DNA from: Candidatus Woesearchaeota archaeon
GTDB taxonomy: Archaea; Nanobdellota; Nanobdellia; Woesearchaeales; GW2011-AR9
Reading direction: 5' to 3'
NCBI GenBank assembly: GCA_018676855.1
Contig: JABHDY010000003.1
Span: 571,907 to 635,906 of the forward strand
Length of the DNA stretch: 64,000 bases
In this document: positions 8,753 to 16,012 of the stretch, piece by piece
Layout: each line of letters begins with the position of its first letter
How positions within the stretch are numbered: position 1 is the first letter of the stretch
Program-made: the position numbers and the translations under genes
Notes under the pieces: generated by a model
Database searches by the model: none
What the model was told of the DNA's origin: nothing
The model's input: the letters and a program-made list of their open reading frames with translations, nothing else

Positions 8753-9403
8753 ATGGCGAGGTCAATGTCAATTTCAGATTATTCCTCAGAAATTATACTT
8801 GGAGAACACTTCCTTCTTGATCCAATGAGAATACGGTTTGTTCCAGAAAAAGATAAACATTCTCTTGATTATGGGGCAATTAGCGACTTTGTTTGTCGTG
8901 GACTAGAAAAGATCTGCCGAAGTCTTTCTGCATATAATCTTGTTCAAATAGACGCTATGAAAAAAGCACTTTGTTCAGAAGGCTTAGCAAAACGAGCACA
9001 AGGTTCTCTTGTATGGGCCGCATTTAATACGTCCCCTCATTATCTTGGCGATATTTCTGGAATTGTTATGCTTACACCACCTTCACCTGAAAAAGAGTAT
9101 TATTTTGCTCATTCAATTTATGTAGATAACAAAATACAAAGGGGTGGGATTGGTCAACGATTATTAACAACACTAGTTTTGTATGCTATTGAACAAGGAG
9201 CTCAGGAAATTCATGGAGATGCTCTTTGTTCTCCAAAATCATTATCTGCAAATCTTCGAATGGGATGGAAATTATCGAGTATACAGCTTACAAAATATTC
9301 TGTTTGTGGCGTTCCGATTCCATTTCATCCCGTTTTATTAAATACAACCGCATATCGTAAACAACATAACTTACTTATTTTTCAGGATAAAAATCCCACA
9401 TGA
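8753..9403 (+). CDS. GNAT-family N-acetyltransferase
   Basis: About 216 residues. The acetyl-CoA pyrophosphate loop is seen in 'QRGGIGQRLLTTLVLYAIEQG', preceded by the beta-strand 'YYFAHSIYVDN' and followed by 'SANLRMGWKL', as expected for GNAT motifs A and B. The acceptor substrate is unknown. The in-frame TTG at 8741 is not needed: ATG 8753 or ATG 8765 are better, and a TATA-like TTTATATG at about 8732-8739 favours a leaderless start near there. It is convergent with the Lrp regulator gene (2 bp apart). Confidence 0.75.
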   Translation: MARSMSISDYSSEIILGEHFLLDPMRIRFVPEKDKHSLDYGAISDFVCRGLEKICRSLSAYNLVQIDAMKKALCSEGLAKRAQGSLVWAAFNTSPHYLGDISGIVMLTPPSPEKEYYFAHSIYVDNKIQRGGIGQRLLTTLVLYAIEQGAQEIHGDALCSPKSLSANLRMGWKLSSIQLTKYSVCGVPIPFHPVLLNTTAYRKQHNLLIFQDKNPT

Positions 9404-9405
9404 AC

Positions 9406-9894
9406 TTAAAGTAAGTCTTCCATCCTTTCAAATTTTGGTTCCTCGGCTACTTGAAATATCTCGAAGTCAATAATAAATTCAGGAATGTATTGTTTTACAT
9501 CTTCAATTATGGTGTTGAGATGGCCAGTATCTTGATAGACGATAGCACAATAGAAATCAAATTTTCCTATTAATGTTGCAACGTGTGTTATGTACTTGTT
9601 ACCAACAACTTTGTTTTGAAATGTTTTCTTTTCTTTACTTTCTGTTTTTGTTTTAAGTAATATTATCGCTATATTCGGTAAACCTAATGCGGGAGGATTG
9701 ATAACTGGAATGAAACCGCTAATGACTCCATTCTTCTCCATCTGTTTAATTCTTCTTGCAATTGTATCACGTCGTAATTTAGTTTTCTTTGCAAGAGTTG
9801 CAATGTTCATACGTGCATTTTCATAAAGTGCTTTGAGTATCTTTCTATCTTTCTTGTCCAACTTAGTTATATTTTCGTAAGATATTCCTTTCAT
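9406..9894 (-). CDS. Lrp/AsnC family transcriptional regulator
   Basis: 162 residues. The N-terminal helix-turn-helix 'LDKKDRKILKALYENARMN' then 'IATLAKKTKLRRDTIARRIK' is typical of Lrp/AsnC. A C-terminal ligand-binding half with 'HVATLIGKFDFYCAIVYQD' (the AsnC 'GxxD' core) and an 'IDFEIFQVAEEP' end follows. These proteins form dimers or octamers that sense amino acids or other small molecules. A TATA-like ATTTAAATAA at about 9919-9930 lies 30 bp upstream of the ATG, so the mRNA is probably leaderless. It is divergent from the unknown gene at 9989, a possible target. Confidence 0.9.
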   Translation of the reverse strand: MKGISYENITKLDKKDRKILKALYENARMNIATLAKKTKLRRDTIARRIKQMEKNGVISGFIPVINPPALGLPNIAIILLKTKTESKEKKTFQNKVVGNKYITHVATLIGKFDFYCAIVYQDTGHLNTIIEDVKQYIPEFIIDFEIFQVAEEPKFERMEDLL

Positions 9895-9918
9895 TTTATG
9901 TTAATATGTTGTATTTTT

Positions 9919-9967
9919 ATTTAAATATTGCGTAGAATACGCATATTTTGGAACAAAAGTATATATG
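9919..9967. promoter_or_regulatory. Divergent promoter region (Lrp gene and unknown gene)
   Basis: Two TATA-like elements face away from each other: ATTTAAATAA (9919-9930, for the Lrp gene starting 9894) and GTATATATG (9959-9967, for the gene starting 9989). Each lies about 30 bp before its ATG, as expected for leaderless transcripts. Confidence 0.55.
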
Positions 9968-9988
9968 TTTTTACCATTGATGGTGGTT

Positions 9989-10474
9989 ATGGAAAGAATA
10001 CACATAGTTTTATGGAGACCGCGCATTGATGACACTGATGATATTAGTGTTCATGGTTCAGAACAATCTGCAATAGAATATACATTTAGAGCCACTATGC
10101 TGCGTCATAATGATCCTGTAAAATGTTCTACACAACAAGGTTATTATAGCTTCATGAAACAAGTTTTAGGGGATAAATTCCCTGAAAGAAAATTTGTAGA
10201 ATATAGATTTAAAATAGAAGATGCAAATAGAATAGTAGGAATGGCTCAAGATAGAGAGTACGATAAAACTATTGAAGAATTAACATTACAAATTTTAGAC
10301 GAAAATGATCCTAAGGCTAAAATTGATATTGTTCGTAGAATTGCTGCACTTGAAAGAACGCCAATGTCTTGCAACGATGTAATTGGAAGATATCCTGATT
10401 TAATTAAAGAAGAAGTTAGAAAGTATCAAGAAAGTGGAACACATAATTCTAGAATGTTAGATATATTTGAATAG
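9989..10474 (+). CDS. Hypothetical protein, about 161 residues
   Basis: I do not recognise a family. The in-frame TTG/ATG codons before 9989 would add hydrophobic residues that overlap the promoter; ATG 9989 lies 30 bp after a TATA-like element and is preferred. The product is soluble and mixed alpha/beta, with an N-terminal strand 'ERIHIVLWRPRI' and a helical C-terminal half ('AKIDIVRRIAALERTP', 'DLIKEEVRKYQESG'). Four cysteines or fewer, no obvious metal site. It is divergently arranged with the Lrp regulator, which may control it. Confidence 0.6.
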   Translation: MERIHIVLWRPRIDDTDDISVHGSEQSAIEYTFRATMLRHNDPVKCSTQQGYYSFMKQVLGDKFPERKFVEYRFKIEDANRIVGMAQDREYDKTIEELTLQILDENDPKAKIDIVRRIAALERTPMSCNDVIGRYPDLIKEEVRKYQESGTHNSRMLDIFE

Positions 10475-10539
10475 AAGTTTCTTTATTTTTATTCTCCAGT
10501 CCCATAAATTATATAAACAATCCGTTCCCCTACAAGTAC

Positions 10540-11691
10540 ATGACAGATCAAGATAAAATTCTTAATTTTTTACGTGTAACGGGTCCAACCCTCCCATCAA
10601 AAGTGGCAAAGAATATTGGGTCAGAGATTCTTATTGCGTCTGCACATTTATCAGACCTTAATTCACAGAGAAAATTACGAATTTCAAATCTTAAAGTTGG
10701 CGGATCTCCATTATATTACCTTCCTGGACAAGAAGAACAATTATATCCGTTTGCTGCAGGTAACATGAACGCAAAAGATGCAGCAGTTTTAGACATGTTA
10801 AAAGAACGGAAAGTACTTCGTGAAAGCGATTTAGACTTACTTGCTAAGGTTGCTCTTCGATCATTAAAAGATTTTGCTGTTCCTTTACAGGTAACGGTTA
10901 AAGATACAAAGGAGTTATTCTGGAAATGGAATTTTTGTTCTGATGAAGAAACGAACACCATAATTAAGAAAATATTGGGTGTAAAAGAACCACAACCTGT
11001 GGAAGCACCCGTACAACCTGAAGTTCAGCAAGAAGAGTCTACACCCGTTCCAGAACCAGTTAAAGCAGAACTAATTAAAGAAGAACCTATACCTGCAGAG
11101 GAACCAGTGGAAGCACCTGCTGTTGAACTAACTCCTGAGCCTATAAATGAAGAGGCAGAACCCGTTAAAGAAAAACCTAAAGAACCAGTAAAAGAGAAAG
11201 TAGAAAAAAATGTTGAATTGAAAGAAGAATCTAAACCAGCTCAACAACCTGAAGAACCTCAAAAAGAAAAATCAAAACAAGAAAAACAAAAAACGTTAGA
11301 ACCTGAAAAACCAAAGAAACCGTTATTTAAGAAACTAAGAGATAAAATAACCAGACAAAAACGAGTTCCTGTTGAAGACACATTCTTACCACAAATCGAA
11401 TCATTTTTTACAAAATTAAAAATTAATGTTGATCAGAAAGAAATGGTGAGAAAAAATGCAGAACTAAATTTTCATATTAAAGTTCCTACGGCTGTTGGAG
11501 ATATGATGTACTTTTGTAAAGCAAAAAGTAAAAATAAAGCTGATGAAAAGGATCTTTCTGCAGCGTACATGGAAGCACAAATGAAAAAATTACCACTTCT
11601 CTTTCTCTATACAAAAGAAATTAATAAAAAGGCAGAAGAAATGATAGATTCTGGTGCATTTGAAAATGCGATTATAAAGAAAATAGAATAA
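10540..11691 (+). CDS. wHTH protein with Pro/Glu/Lys linker and possible PD-(D/E)XK-like domain
   Basis: 383 residues in three parts. Residues 1-145 look like winged-helix DNA-binding modules ('ILNFLRVTGPTLPSKVAK' onward). Residues about 150-270 are a low-complexity Pro/Glu/Lys/Val linker. The last 110 residues contain 'AELNFHIKVP' then 'MMYFCKAKSKNKADEKDLS', 'AAYMEAQMKKLPLLFLYT' and 'INKKAEEMI', a pattern reminiscent of restriction-endonuclease-like folds (acidic residue, K-x-K strand, helix, then A-x-E helix). This is a weak fold guess. The stop overlaps the fen1 ATG by one base, so a DNA replication or repair role is plausible. A TATA-like TTATATAAA lies at 10509-10517, 30 bp before the ATG. 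Confidence 0.7.
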   Translation: MTDQDKILNFLRVTGPTLPSKVAKNIGSEILIASAHLSDLNSQRKLRISNLKVGGSPLYYLPGQEEQLYPFAAGNMNAKDAAVLDMLKERKVLRESDLDLLAKVALRSLKDFAVPLQVTVKDTKELFWKWNFCSDEETNTIIKKILGVKEPQPVEAPVQPEVQQEESTPVPEPVKAELIKEEPIPAEEPVEAPAVELTPEPINEEAEPVKEKPKEPVKEKVEKNVELKEESKPAQQPEEPQKEKSKQEKQKTLEPEKPKKPLFKKLRDKITRQKRVPVEDTFLPQIESFFTKLKINVDQKEMVRKNAELNFHIKVPTAVGDMMYFCKAKSKNKADEKDLSAAYMEAQMKKLPLLFLYTKEINKKAEEMIDSGAFENAIIKKIE

Positions 11692-12728
11692 TGGGATTAC
11701 AATTTAAAGATTTGGTTGTACGAGAAGCAATTACTATAAAAGATTTACATGGAAAAGTCTTAGCTGTTGATGCATCAAACATTTTGTACCAATTTCTTAC
11801 AACGATACGCGGTCCTGACGGGTCAGTTCTTACAGATGAACAGGGTAGAGTAACATCACACCTTATTGGTCTATTTAGTAGAACAACCTCTTTAATGGAA
11901 CAGGGGTTGAAACTAATATTTGTTTTTGATGGCAAGGCACCAGATATAAAAAAGAAAACATGGGAAAAAAGGACAAAAGTTAAGACAGAAGCAGCACGGA
12001 TGTTACAAGAGGCAGAAGCAGTACGTGACATTGCTGGCATGAAAAAATATTCTCGTCAGACAGCAGTATTAACAAAAGAAATGGTACAGGACGCAAAGAA
12101 TGTTCTTACTGCGTTAGGCATTCCAATAGTACAAGCACCATCTGAGGGAGAAGCACAGGCAGCATACATGGTAACTCGTGGAGACGCATTTGCGTCAGTA
12201 TCACAAGATTATGATAATTTAATTTTTGGTTGTAATAGATTAATACGAAACCTTTCTCTCGATGGAAAGAGAAAGAAAACTGGAACTTTTGGTTTTATAA
12301 AAATTCAACCTGAAGTCATCCTTCTTAATGATGTTCTCGAGAAACTCACTCTAACATTAGATCAATTAACAGTGTTAGCAATACTTGTCGGAACAGATTA
12401 TAATCCTGGCGGTGTCAAAGGAATAGGACCAAAAACGGGTTTGAAGTTAGTAAAAGAGTATAAGGATAATTTTAATGAACTTTTTGAAAAAGTTGAATGG
12501 AAAAAACATTATCCAGATTTAGAATGGAACACTGTTTTTGATACAATAAAAAACATTCCTGTTACAGATAAGTACACGTTAGAATGGAAGAAGATTAACG
12601 ATCAAGAATTGATAGACCTACTTGTTAAAGGTCATGGGTTCGGTGAAGAACGTGTTCGAACAAAGTTAGACAAGTTAAAAAAAGGCCAACATGGTTTGAA
12701 CCAAAAGGGCTTACACAATTTCTTTTAA
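11691..12728 (+). CDS. fen: Flap endonuclease 1
   Basis: 345 residues, full length for archaeal Fen1. It removes 5' flaps during Okazaki fragment maturation and base repair. N-terminal nuclease block with 'VLAVDASNILYQFL' and 'LIFVFDGKAP', internal block 'APSEGEAQAAYM' and 'ASVSQDYDNLIFG', and the helix-hairpin-helix 'LVGTDYNPGGVKGIGPKTG' hold the metal-binding acidic residues. The C-terminus ends exactly in the PCNA-interacting motif 'QKGLHNFF' (QxxLxxFF, residues 338-345). Translation is coupled to the preceding wHTH gene by the overlapping stop/start TAATG. Confidence 0.95.
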   Translation: MGLQFKDLVVREAITIKDLHGKVLAVDASNILYQFLTTIRGPDGSVLTDEQGRVTSHLIGLFSRTTSLMEQGLKLIFVFDGKAPDIKKKTWEKRTKVKTEAARMLQEAEAVRDIAGMKKYSRQTAVLTKEMVQDAKNVLTALGIPIVQAPSEGEAQAAYMVTRGDAFASVSQDYDNLIFGCNRLIRNLSLDGKRKKTGTFGFIKIQPEVILLNDVLEKLTLTLDQLTVLAILVGTDYNPGGVKGIGPKTGLKLVKEYKDNFNELFEKVEWKKHYPDLEWNTVFDTIKNIPVTDKYTLEWKKINDQELIDLLVKGHGFGEERVRTKLDKLKKGQHGLNQKGLHNFF

Positions 12729-12741
12729 CATATTGTATTAT

Positions 12742-13620
12742 TCACTTTTGAGAATATCCCTTACTTACATCCTCGTTCCAGAAACTTGGCAAACTATTCG
12801 TAACAAAACCACTATACTTGCCTGCATAAATGTGCGTAATCCCCATTATATCTTTAAATTCTTCAAAATGGTTCTCAACACTATCGTATATGTCTTTAAT
12901 CTTTTTTCGTTCAAAATCCTTTTGTAATAAACTACTGGGTTTAAGAACAAGATAGTCTGCTTGTCGAATAACATTTACTTCTAAATTACTTGAGTTTTGT
13001 GTTATAAAAATGACACTTAAATCTTTATGCCTTGCAATAAGAAGGATTTCAGATAAAAGTGTATTTGAGTCACTCATAGACTTTCTACTGCTAAATTCAA
13101 TTCCACTTTCGTCAATAAGAATAACGGAATCGTTTTCAATATCTCGAACATCATGAAGAATTGTAATCCACTTAGGGATAGTATGACTTTTGAAACCTAA
13201 CGCATAGATTTTCTTATCTGTTTTCACATTAAAGTTTTCAAGTAATCGCATGCCAATAGCACTTTTACCAGTTCCTCGCGCTCCAATAATCAAACCAATG
13301 GTACTTTTGTTTGTATATAAAGAATCATTGAAAGAATCAATATTACCTTTAAGACTTTTTATCTCTTTGAATGTGTCAAACGTTGCAGTATTATGTATTT
13401 TTCCTTTTTGCGGTTTTTCTTTTTGTACTTGTCTTTCTTTAGTATTGTCTTCTTTCAAACTGCTTTCATTTCGTGACCTTTTGTCTTTCTTGATACCATA
13501 ATATGCGTGTTTTGTTATGAACCAGAGAGCTTTTGGTGGATATACAAAAATAAGTTTACTCGTGCCTCTAACAACCTTACCAGCAACTTTAGCTATTTTC
13601 TTTTTCGTTCTTTTCTTCAT
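12742..13620 (-). CDS. P-loop ATPase with Zot/A32-like features
   Basis: 292 residues. Walker A 'GARGTGKS' (113-120), Walker B 'VILIDE' (166-171) and a downstream strand 'VIFITQNS' with Gln208 define an ASCE P-loop NTPase. The order and the 'ESGIEFSSRK' loop after Walker B recall zonular-occludens-toxin-like and viral packaging (A32/HerA-type) ATPases. The basic N-terminus has a short hydrophobic stretch (about 23-36), so peripheral membrane association is possible. Nothing around it is viral. It may be a domesticated ATPase for DNA or protein transport. A TATA-like GTTTAAATAAAA lies about 30 bp upstream, predicting a leaderless mRNA. Confidence 0.7.
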   Translation of the reverse strand: MKKRTKKKIAKVAGKVVRGTSKLIFVYPPKALWFITKHAYYGIKKDKRSRNESSLKEDNTKERQVQKEKPQKGKIHNTATFDTFKEIKSLKGNIDSFNDSLYTNKSTIGLIIGARGTGKSAIGMRLLENFNVKTDKKIYALGFKSHTIPKWITILHDVRDIENDSVILIDESGIEFSSRKSMSDSNTLLSEILLIARHKDLSVIFITQNSSNLEVNVIRQADYLVLKPSSLLQKDFERKKIKDIYDSVENHFEEFKDIMGITHIYAGKYSGFVTNSLPSFWNEDVSKGYSQK

Positions 13621-13639
13621 ATAAAAATCATAACAGTTA

Positions 13640-13674
13640 TTTTATTTAAACATTTCTCTCGATACTTTTATATA
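13640..13674. promoter_or_regulatory. Divergent promoter region (P-loop ATPase and trm5)
   Basis: GTTTAAATAAAA read leftward (plus-strand 13640-13651) serves the ATPase gene starting at 13620. TTTATATA (13667-13674) serves trm5, 30 bp before ATG 13697. Confidence 0.55.
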
Positions 13675-13696
13675 CCATATTTCTCTTCTTTTGTTT

Positions 13697-14719
13697 ATGC
13701 TTGCAGCTTTTACAACATTACAGAACGCAGAGAAAGTAAAACGTTTTCTTCAGAAAAAAGAGGTTTTGCATCATGAGTACTTACCATTAAAAGAAATGCA
13801 AACGATATATTTTCCTATAACAAAAAGGATAACTATGCCAAATGCAAAAGTTGTTACCACAAAATTTTCATTTCCTATAAAGAAAAAACCTCAAACAATA
13901 GATCAATTATTGAAAAGTAAACTTACTGCTACACAACTGAAACTCATTCCACGAAGTCAAGAAATTATTGGAAAAATAATGATCTTAGAGGTTCCTGATC
14001 AATTGAAGAAAAAAGAAAAGTTGATAGCAGAAACATATTTGAAATTAAATAATTCTATTGAAACTGTTGTTCGTAAAGATAAAATTCATTCTGGGGTTTA
14101 TAGAACAAGAACTGTGAAAATTCTTGCAGGAAAACGAACAAAAGAAACAACTCATTATGAAAATGGCATTACACTACAATTACATTTAGAAAAAACATAT
14201 TACTCTGCAAGAACGGCAAATGAGCGTCTTCGAATAGCTAAGCAAGTTAAACCACAAGAAGATGTTCTTGTGATGTTTTCTGGCGCTGCTCCATATGTTT
14301 TGGTTATTGCACAAAATGCAAGACCAAAAAAGATTTATGGTATTGAAATTAATCCTATGGCACATAGTTATGCTGGAAAGAACATTATTATGAACGGATT
14401 TAGTTCAATAGTAAAATTGTTTGAAGGTGATGTTCGAAAGATTATTCCTATAATAAAGAAAAAGTTTGATAGGATTGTCATGCCTCTACCAAAAATTGCT
14501 GAAGAATTTTTTAATGTTGCTTTATCAAAAATAAAACCTGGTGGAATTATTCATTTGTACGCATTTCTTCATGAGAATGAAGTTGCACTATATAAGAAAA
14601 AAATTCGTGATATCGCAAAACAATCAAAAAAGTCCATTCAAATCCAGCGATATGTTAAATGTGGCCAGTTTTCTCCAGGTACGTTTAGAATGTGTTTTGA
14701 TATTAAGTTAAAAAAATAA
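13697..14719 (+). CDS. trm5: tRNA (guanine-N1)-methyltransferase Trm5
   Basis: About 340 residues. It methylates G37 of tRNAs using S-adenosylmethionine, preventing frameshifts. An N-terminal domain leads to the class I methyltransferase core: 'VLVMFSGAAPYVLVIAQNA' (motif I, Trm5-specific), 'IYGIEINPMAHSYAGKNI' (motif II), 'VKLFEGDVRKI', and 'FDRIVMPLPKIAEEF' (motif IV, containing the Trm5 P-L-P). The TTG at 13691 is rejected: ATG 13697 lies 30 bp after a TATA-like TTTATATA. The neighbour on the other side is a divergent ATPase gene. Confidence 0.9.
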   Translation: MLAAFTTLQNAEKVKRFLQKKEVLHHEYLPLKEMQTIYFPITKRITMPNAKVVTTKFSFPIKKKPQTIDQLLKSKLTATQLKLIPRSQEIIGKIMILEVPDQLKKKEKLIAETYLKLNNSIETVVRKDKIHSGVYRTRTVKILAGKRTKETTHYENGITLQLHLEKTYYSARTANERLRIAKQVKPQEDVLVMFSGAAPYVLVIAQNARPKKIYGIEINPMAHSYAGKNIIMNGFSSIVKLFEGDVRKIIPIIKKKFDRIVMPLPKIAEEFFNVALSKIKPGGIIHLYAFLHENEVALYKKKIRDIAKQSKKSIQIQRYVKCGQFSPGTFRMCFDIKLKK

Positions 14720-14746
14720 AAAAAAATAAATAAATTGTCTAAAGAA

Positions 14747-15106
14747 TTATTCTGCTTTAGGTTCTTCTTCTGCTGGTTCCTCTGCAGGTGCAGGTTCTTC
14801 AGCCGGAGCTTCTTCTTCAGCTGGAGCTTCCTCTTCTTGAGGTGCTTCTTCTTCCTGAGTTTGTTCTTCAGCGTCTTCTGCTGGAGCTTCTTCGTCTCCT
14901 CTGTCGCTTCCTTTTTCAAGAAGTTGTACATTCTCAGCTTTTAGTCCTCTATCTCCCTCAACAGGATCAAAAGATACTCTATCGTTGTCTCGTAAGAATA
15001 CGCCTTGTGGTAATGCCGTAAAATGGACAAAGTAGTCCTTTTCGTCATCGCCGTGTACGAATCCAAATCCTTTCTTCTGGTTAAAAAACTTTACTGTTCC
15101 TTCCAT
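14747..15106 (-). CDS. Cold-shock domain protein with acidic tail
   Basis: 119 residues. Residues 1-66 are a CspA-type nucleic-acid-binding fold with RNP1 'KGFGFV' and RNP2 'DYFVHF'. Residues about 67-119 are a low-complexity tail of Glu, Ala and Pro with repeated 'EEEAPAE' units, absent from ordinary 66-70 residue bacterial CSPs. It may act as an RNA chaperone whose tail tunes binding or recruits partners, as the acidic tail of SSB does. A perfect ribosome site AGGAGG precedes the ATG. The leader contains an inverted repeat. The 3' end lies 27 bases after trm5 on the opposite strand. Confidence 0.88.
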   Translation of the reverse strand: MEGTVKFFNQKKGFGFVHGDDEKDYFVHFTALPQGVFLRDNDRVSFDPVEGDRGLKAENVQLLEKGSDRGDEEAPAEDAEEQTQEEEAPQEEEAPAEEEAPAEEPAPAEEPAEEEPKAE

Positions 15107-15188
15107 TTTTTTTCCTCCTATACTAAACTTTGTTTAGCTACTTGTTTTAGCTGTAAAACACCAGTTTACTTTATAAACTTTCTCATAA
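15107..15188 (-). promoter_or_regulatory. Promoter and structured leader of the cold-shock gene
   Basis: On the minus strand, GTTTATAAAG (plus-strand 15169-15178) is a TATA-like element predicting a start near 15146. The leader of about 40 bases contains a perfect 6-bp hairpin CTAAAC/GTTTAG with a three-base loop (15123-15137) placed just before the AGGAGG site (about 15112-15118). A second perfect dyad GTTTTA/TAAAAC (15144-15159) straddles the predicted start and could be an operator. Confidence 0.5.
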
Positions 15189-15217
15189 ATTTTATAAATA
15201 AAGCTAATAATAGATAT

Positions 15218-15301
15218 ATGAAAACATGTGGAAAGCGTAATGATTATGTGAACACCATTCCCTCTTCATGGGATACGGAAGTAACTGATGAACGCCCATA
15301 A
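15218..15301 (+). CDS. Possible 27-residue micro-ORF
   Basis: A short open frame ATG...TAA encoding a polar peptide with two cysteine/acidic clusters ('MKTCGKRNDYV', then 'WDTEVTDERP'). A TATA-like TTTATAAATA at 15191-15200 lies about 30 bp upstream, matching the spacing of verified leaderless genes here. A second 23-codon frame follows at 15321-15392. No family recognised. It lies in the only gene-free gap (15107-15410) of over 300 bp in this half, apart from the csp leader. Low confidence. Confidence 0.3.
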   Translation: MKTCGKRNDYVNTIPSSWDTEVTDERP

Positions 15302-15410
15302 ATGTATTATAAAGTTAAAAATGGAACAATACACTATATTTCAAGAATTTGATAAGAAATATAATTTGGATAAAGAAGAAATAAAAAAATAATTTTAACT
15401 TACCATTACT
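15302..15410. other. Remaining intergenic stretch with a second micro-ORF
   Basis: Together with the csp leader and the 27-codon frame this makes up the 304-base gap 15107-15410. It holds a 23-codon frame (15321-15392) rich in Lys, Glu and Tyr, followed by an A-run. No hairpin terminator or repeat was seen. Confidence 0.4.
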
Positions 15411-15980
15411 TTATGAGAAAATAGCTTCAAGAGCTTCAAAGAATTCTTTTAACTTTTCGTTTTTAGACTGCTTATATATTTTACTTAACCTTGTTTTAAT
15501 TGGTTCTTTATCAATTTCAAGCTTTTCTATGTGTGGTAGTATGTTACTACGAATATATTCTAAACTTTTAGATGCAATAACTTTCCATTTATCTTCCCTT
15601 TCTATCAAAAAAGGAAGTGCAAACCTAATGTTGGCAAAGAAATTACCAAAAGCTTTTCCTAAATCTTGTGACTTCTCAAAAGCCTCACCTAATTGTTGTA
15701 ACTTTTTTTCTTTATCATCATCTAATGCTAACTGTAATCCTGAAGAAACTAAAGCAAGGTGGTGATCCTCTCTTGTAGCAATTGTTTGGTAATATTTATC
15801 CTTACTAAAACTCTTTTCAATTTGCTTTTTTTCTCCTCTCCCTCGAACATTATGTCTGGTAGTCATCCAATATTCTCTAAATGACGCTTCAAACCTTGCT
15901 TTCTCTTTATTACTAATTAGAATTTTCTTACAAGCTTCAAGAGCTGCTTTCTCGTCTCCATGTCTCTGAACAAATATCAT
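15411..15980 (-). CDS. Hypothetical alpha-helical protein, about 189 residues
   Basis: No family recognised. Helical and highly charged, with long amphipathic segments such as 'KEKKLQQLGEAFEKSQ' and 'IKTRLSKIYKQSKNEKL'. Soluble, no cysteine or metal motif. ATG 15980 is preferred over 15998 because a TATA-like TTTATATACAAG lies about 30 bp upstream, inside the end of the PAN gene region. It follows PAN on the same strand with a small gap, so read-through from PAN is also possible. A link with proteolysis is only suggested by position. Confidence 0.6.
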   Translation of the reverse strand: MIFVQRHGDEKAALEACKKILISNKEKARFEASFREYWMTTRHNVRGRGEKKQIEKSFSKDKYYQTIATREDHHLALVSSGLQLALDDDKEKKLQQLGEAFEKSQDLGKAFGNFFANIRFALPFLIEREDKWKVIASKSLEYIRSNILPHIEKLEIDKEPIKTRLSKIYKQSKNEKLKEFFEALEAIFS

Positions 15981-16012
15981 ATTAATACAAAAGAACAACT
16001 TGTATATAAATA

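Noticed and set aside
14735-14944. Open frames opposite the acidic tail of the cold-shock gene
   Set aside because: They arise from the repetitive GAA/GCT codons of the tail and give low-complexity Phe/Leu/Arg peptides.
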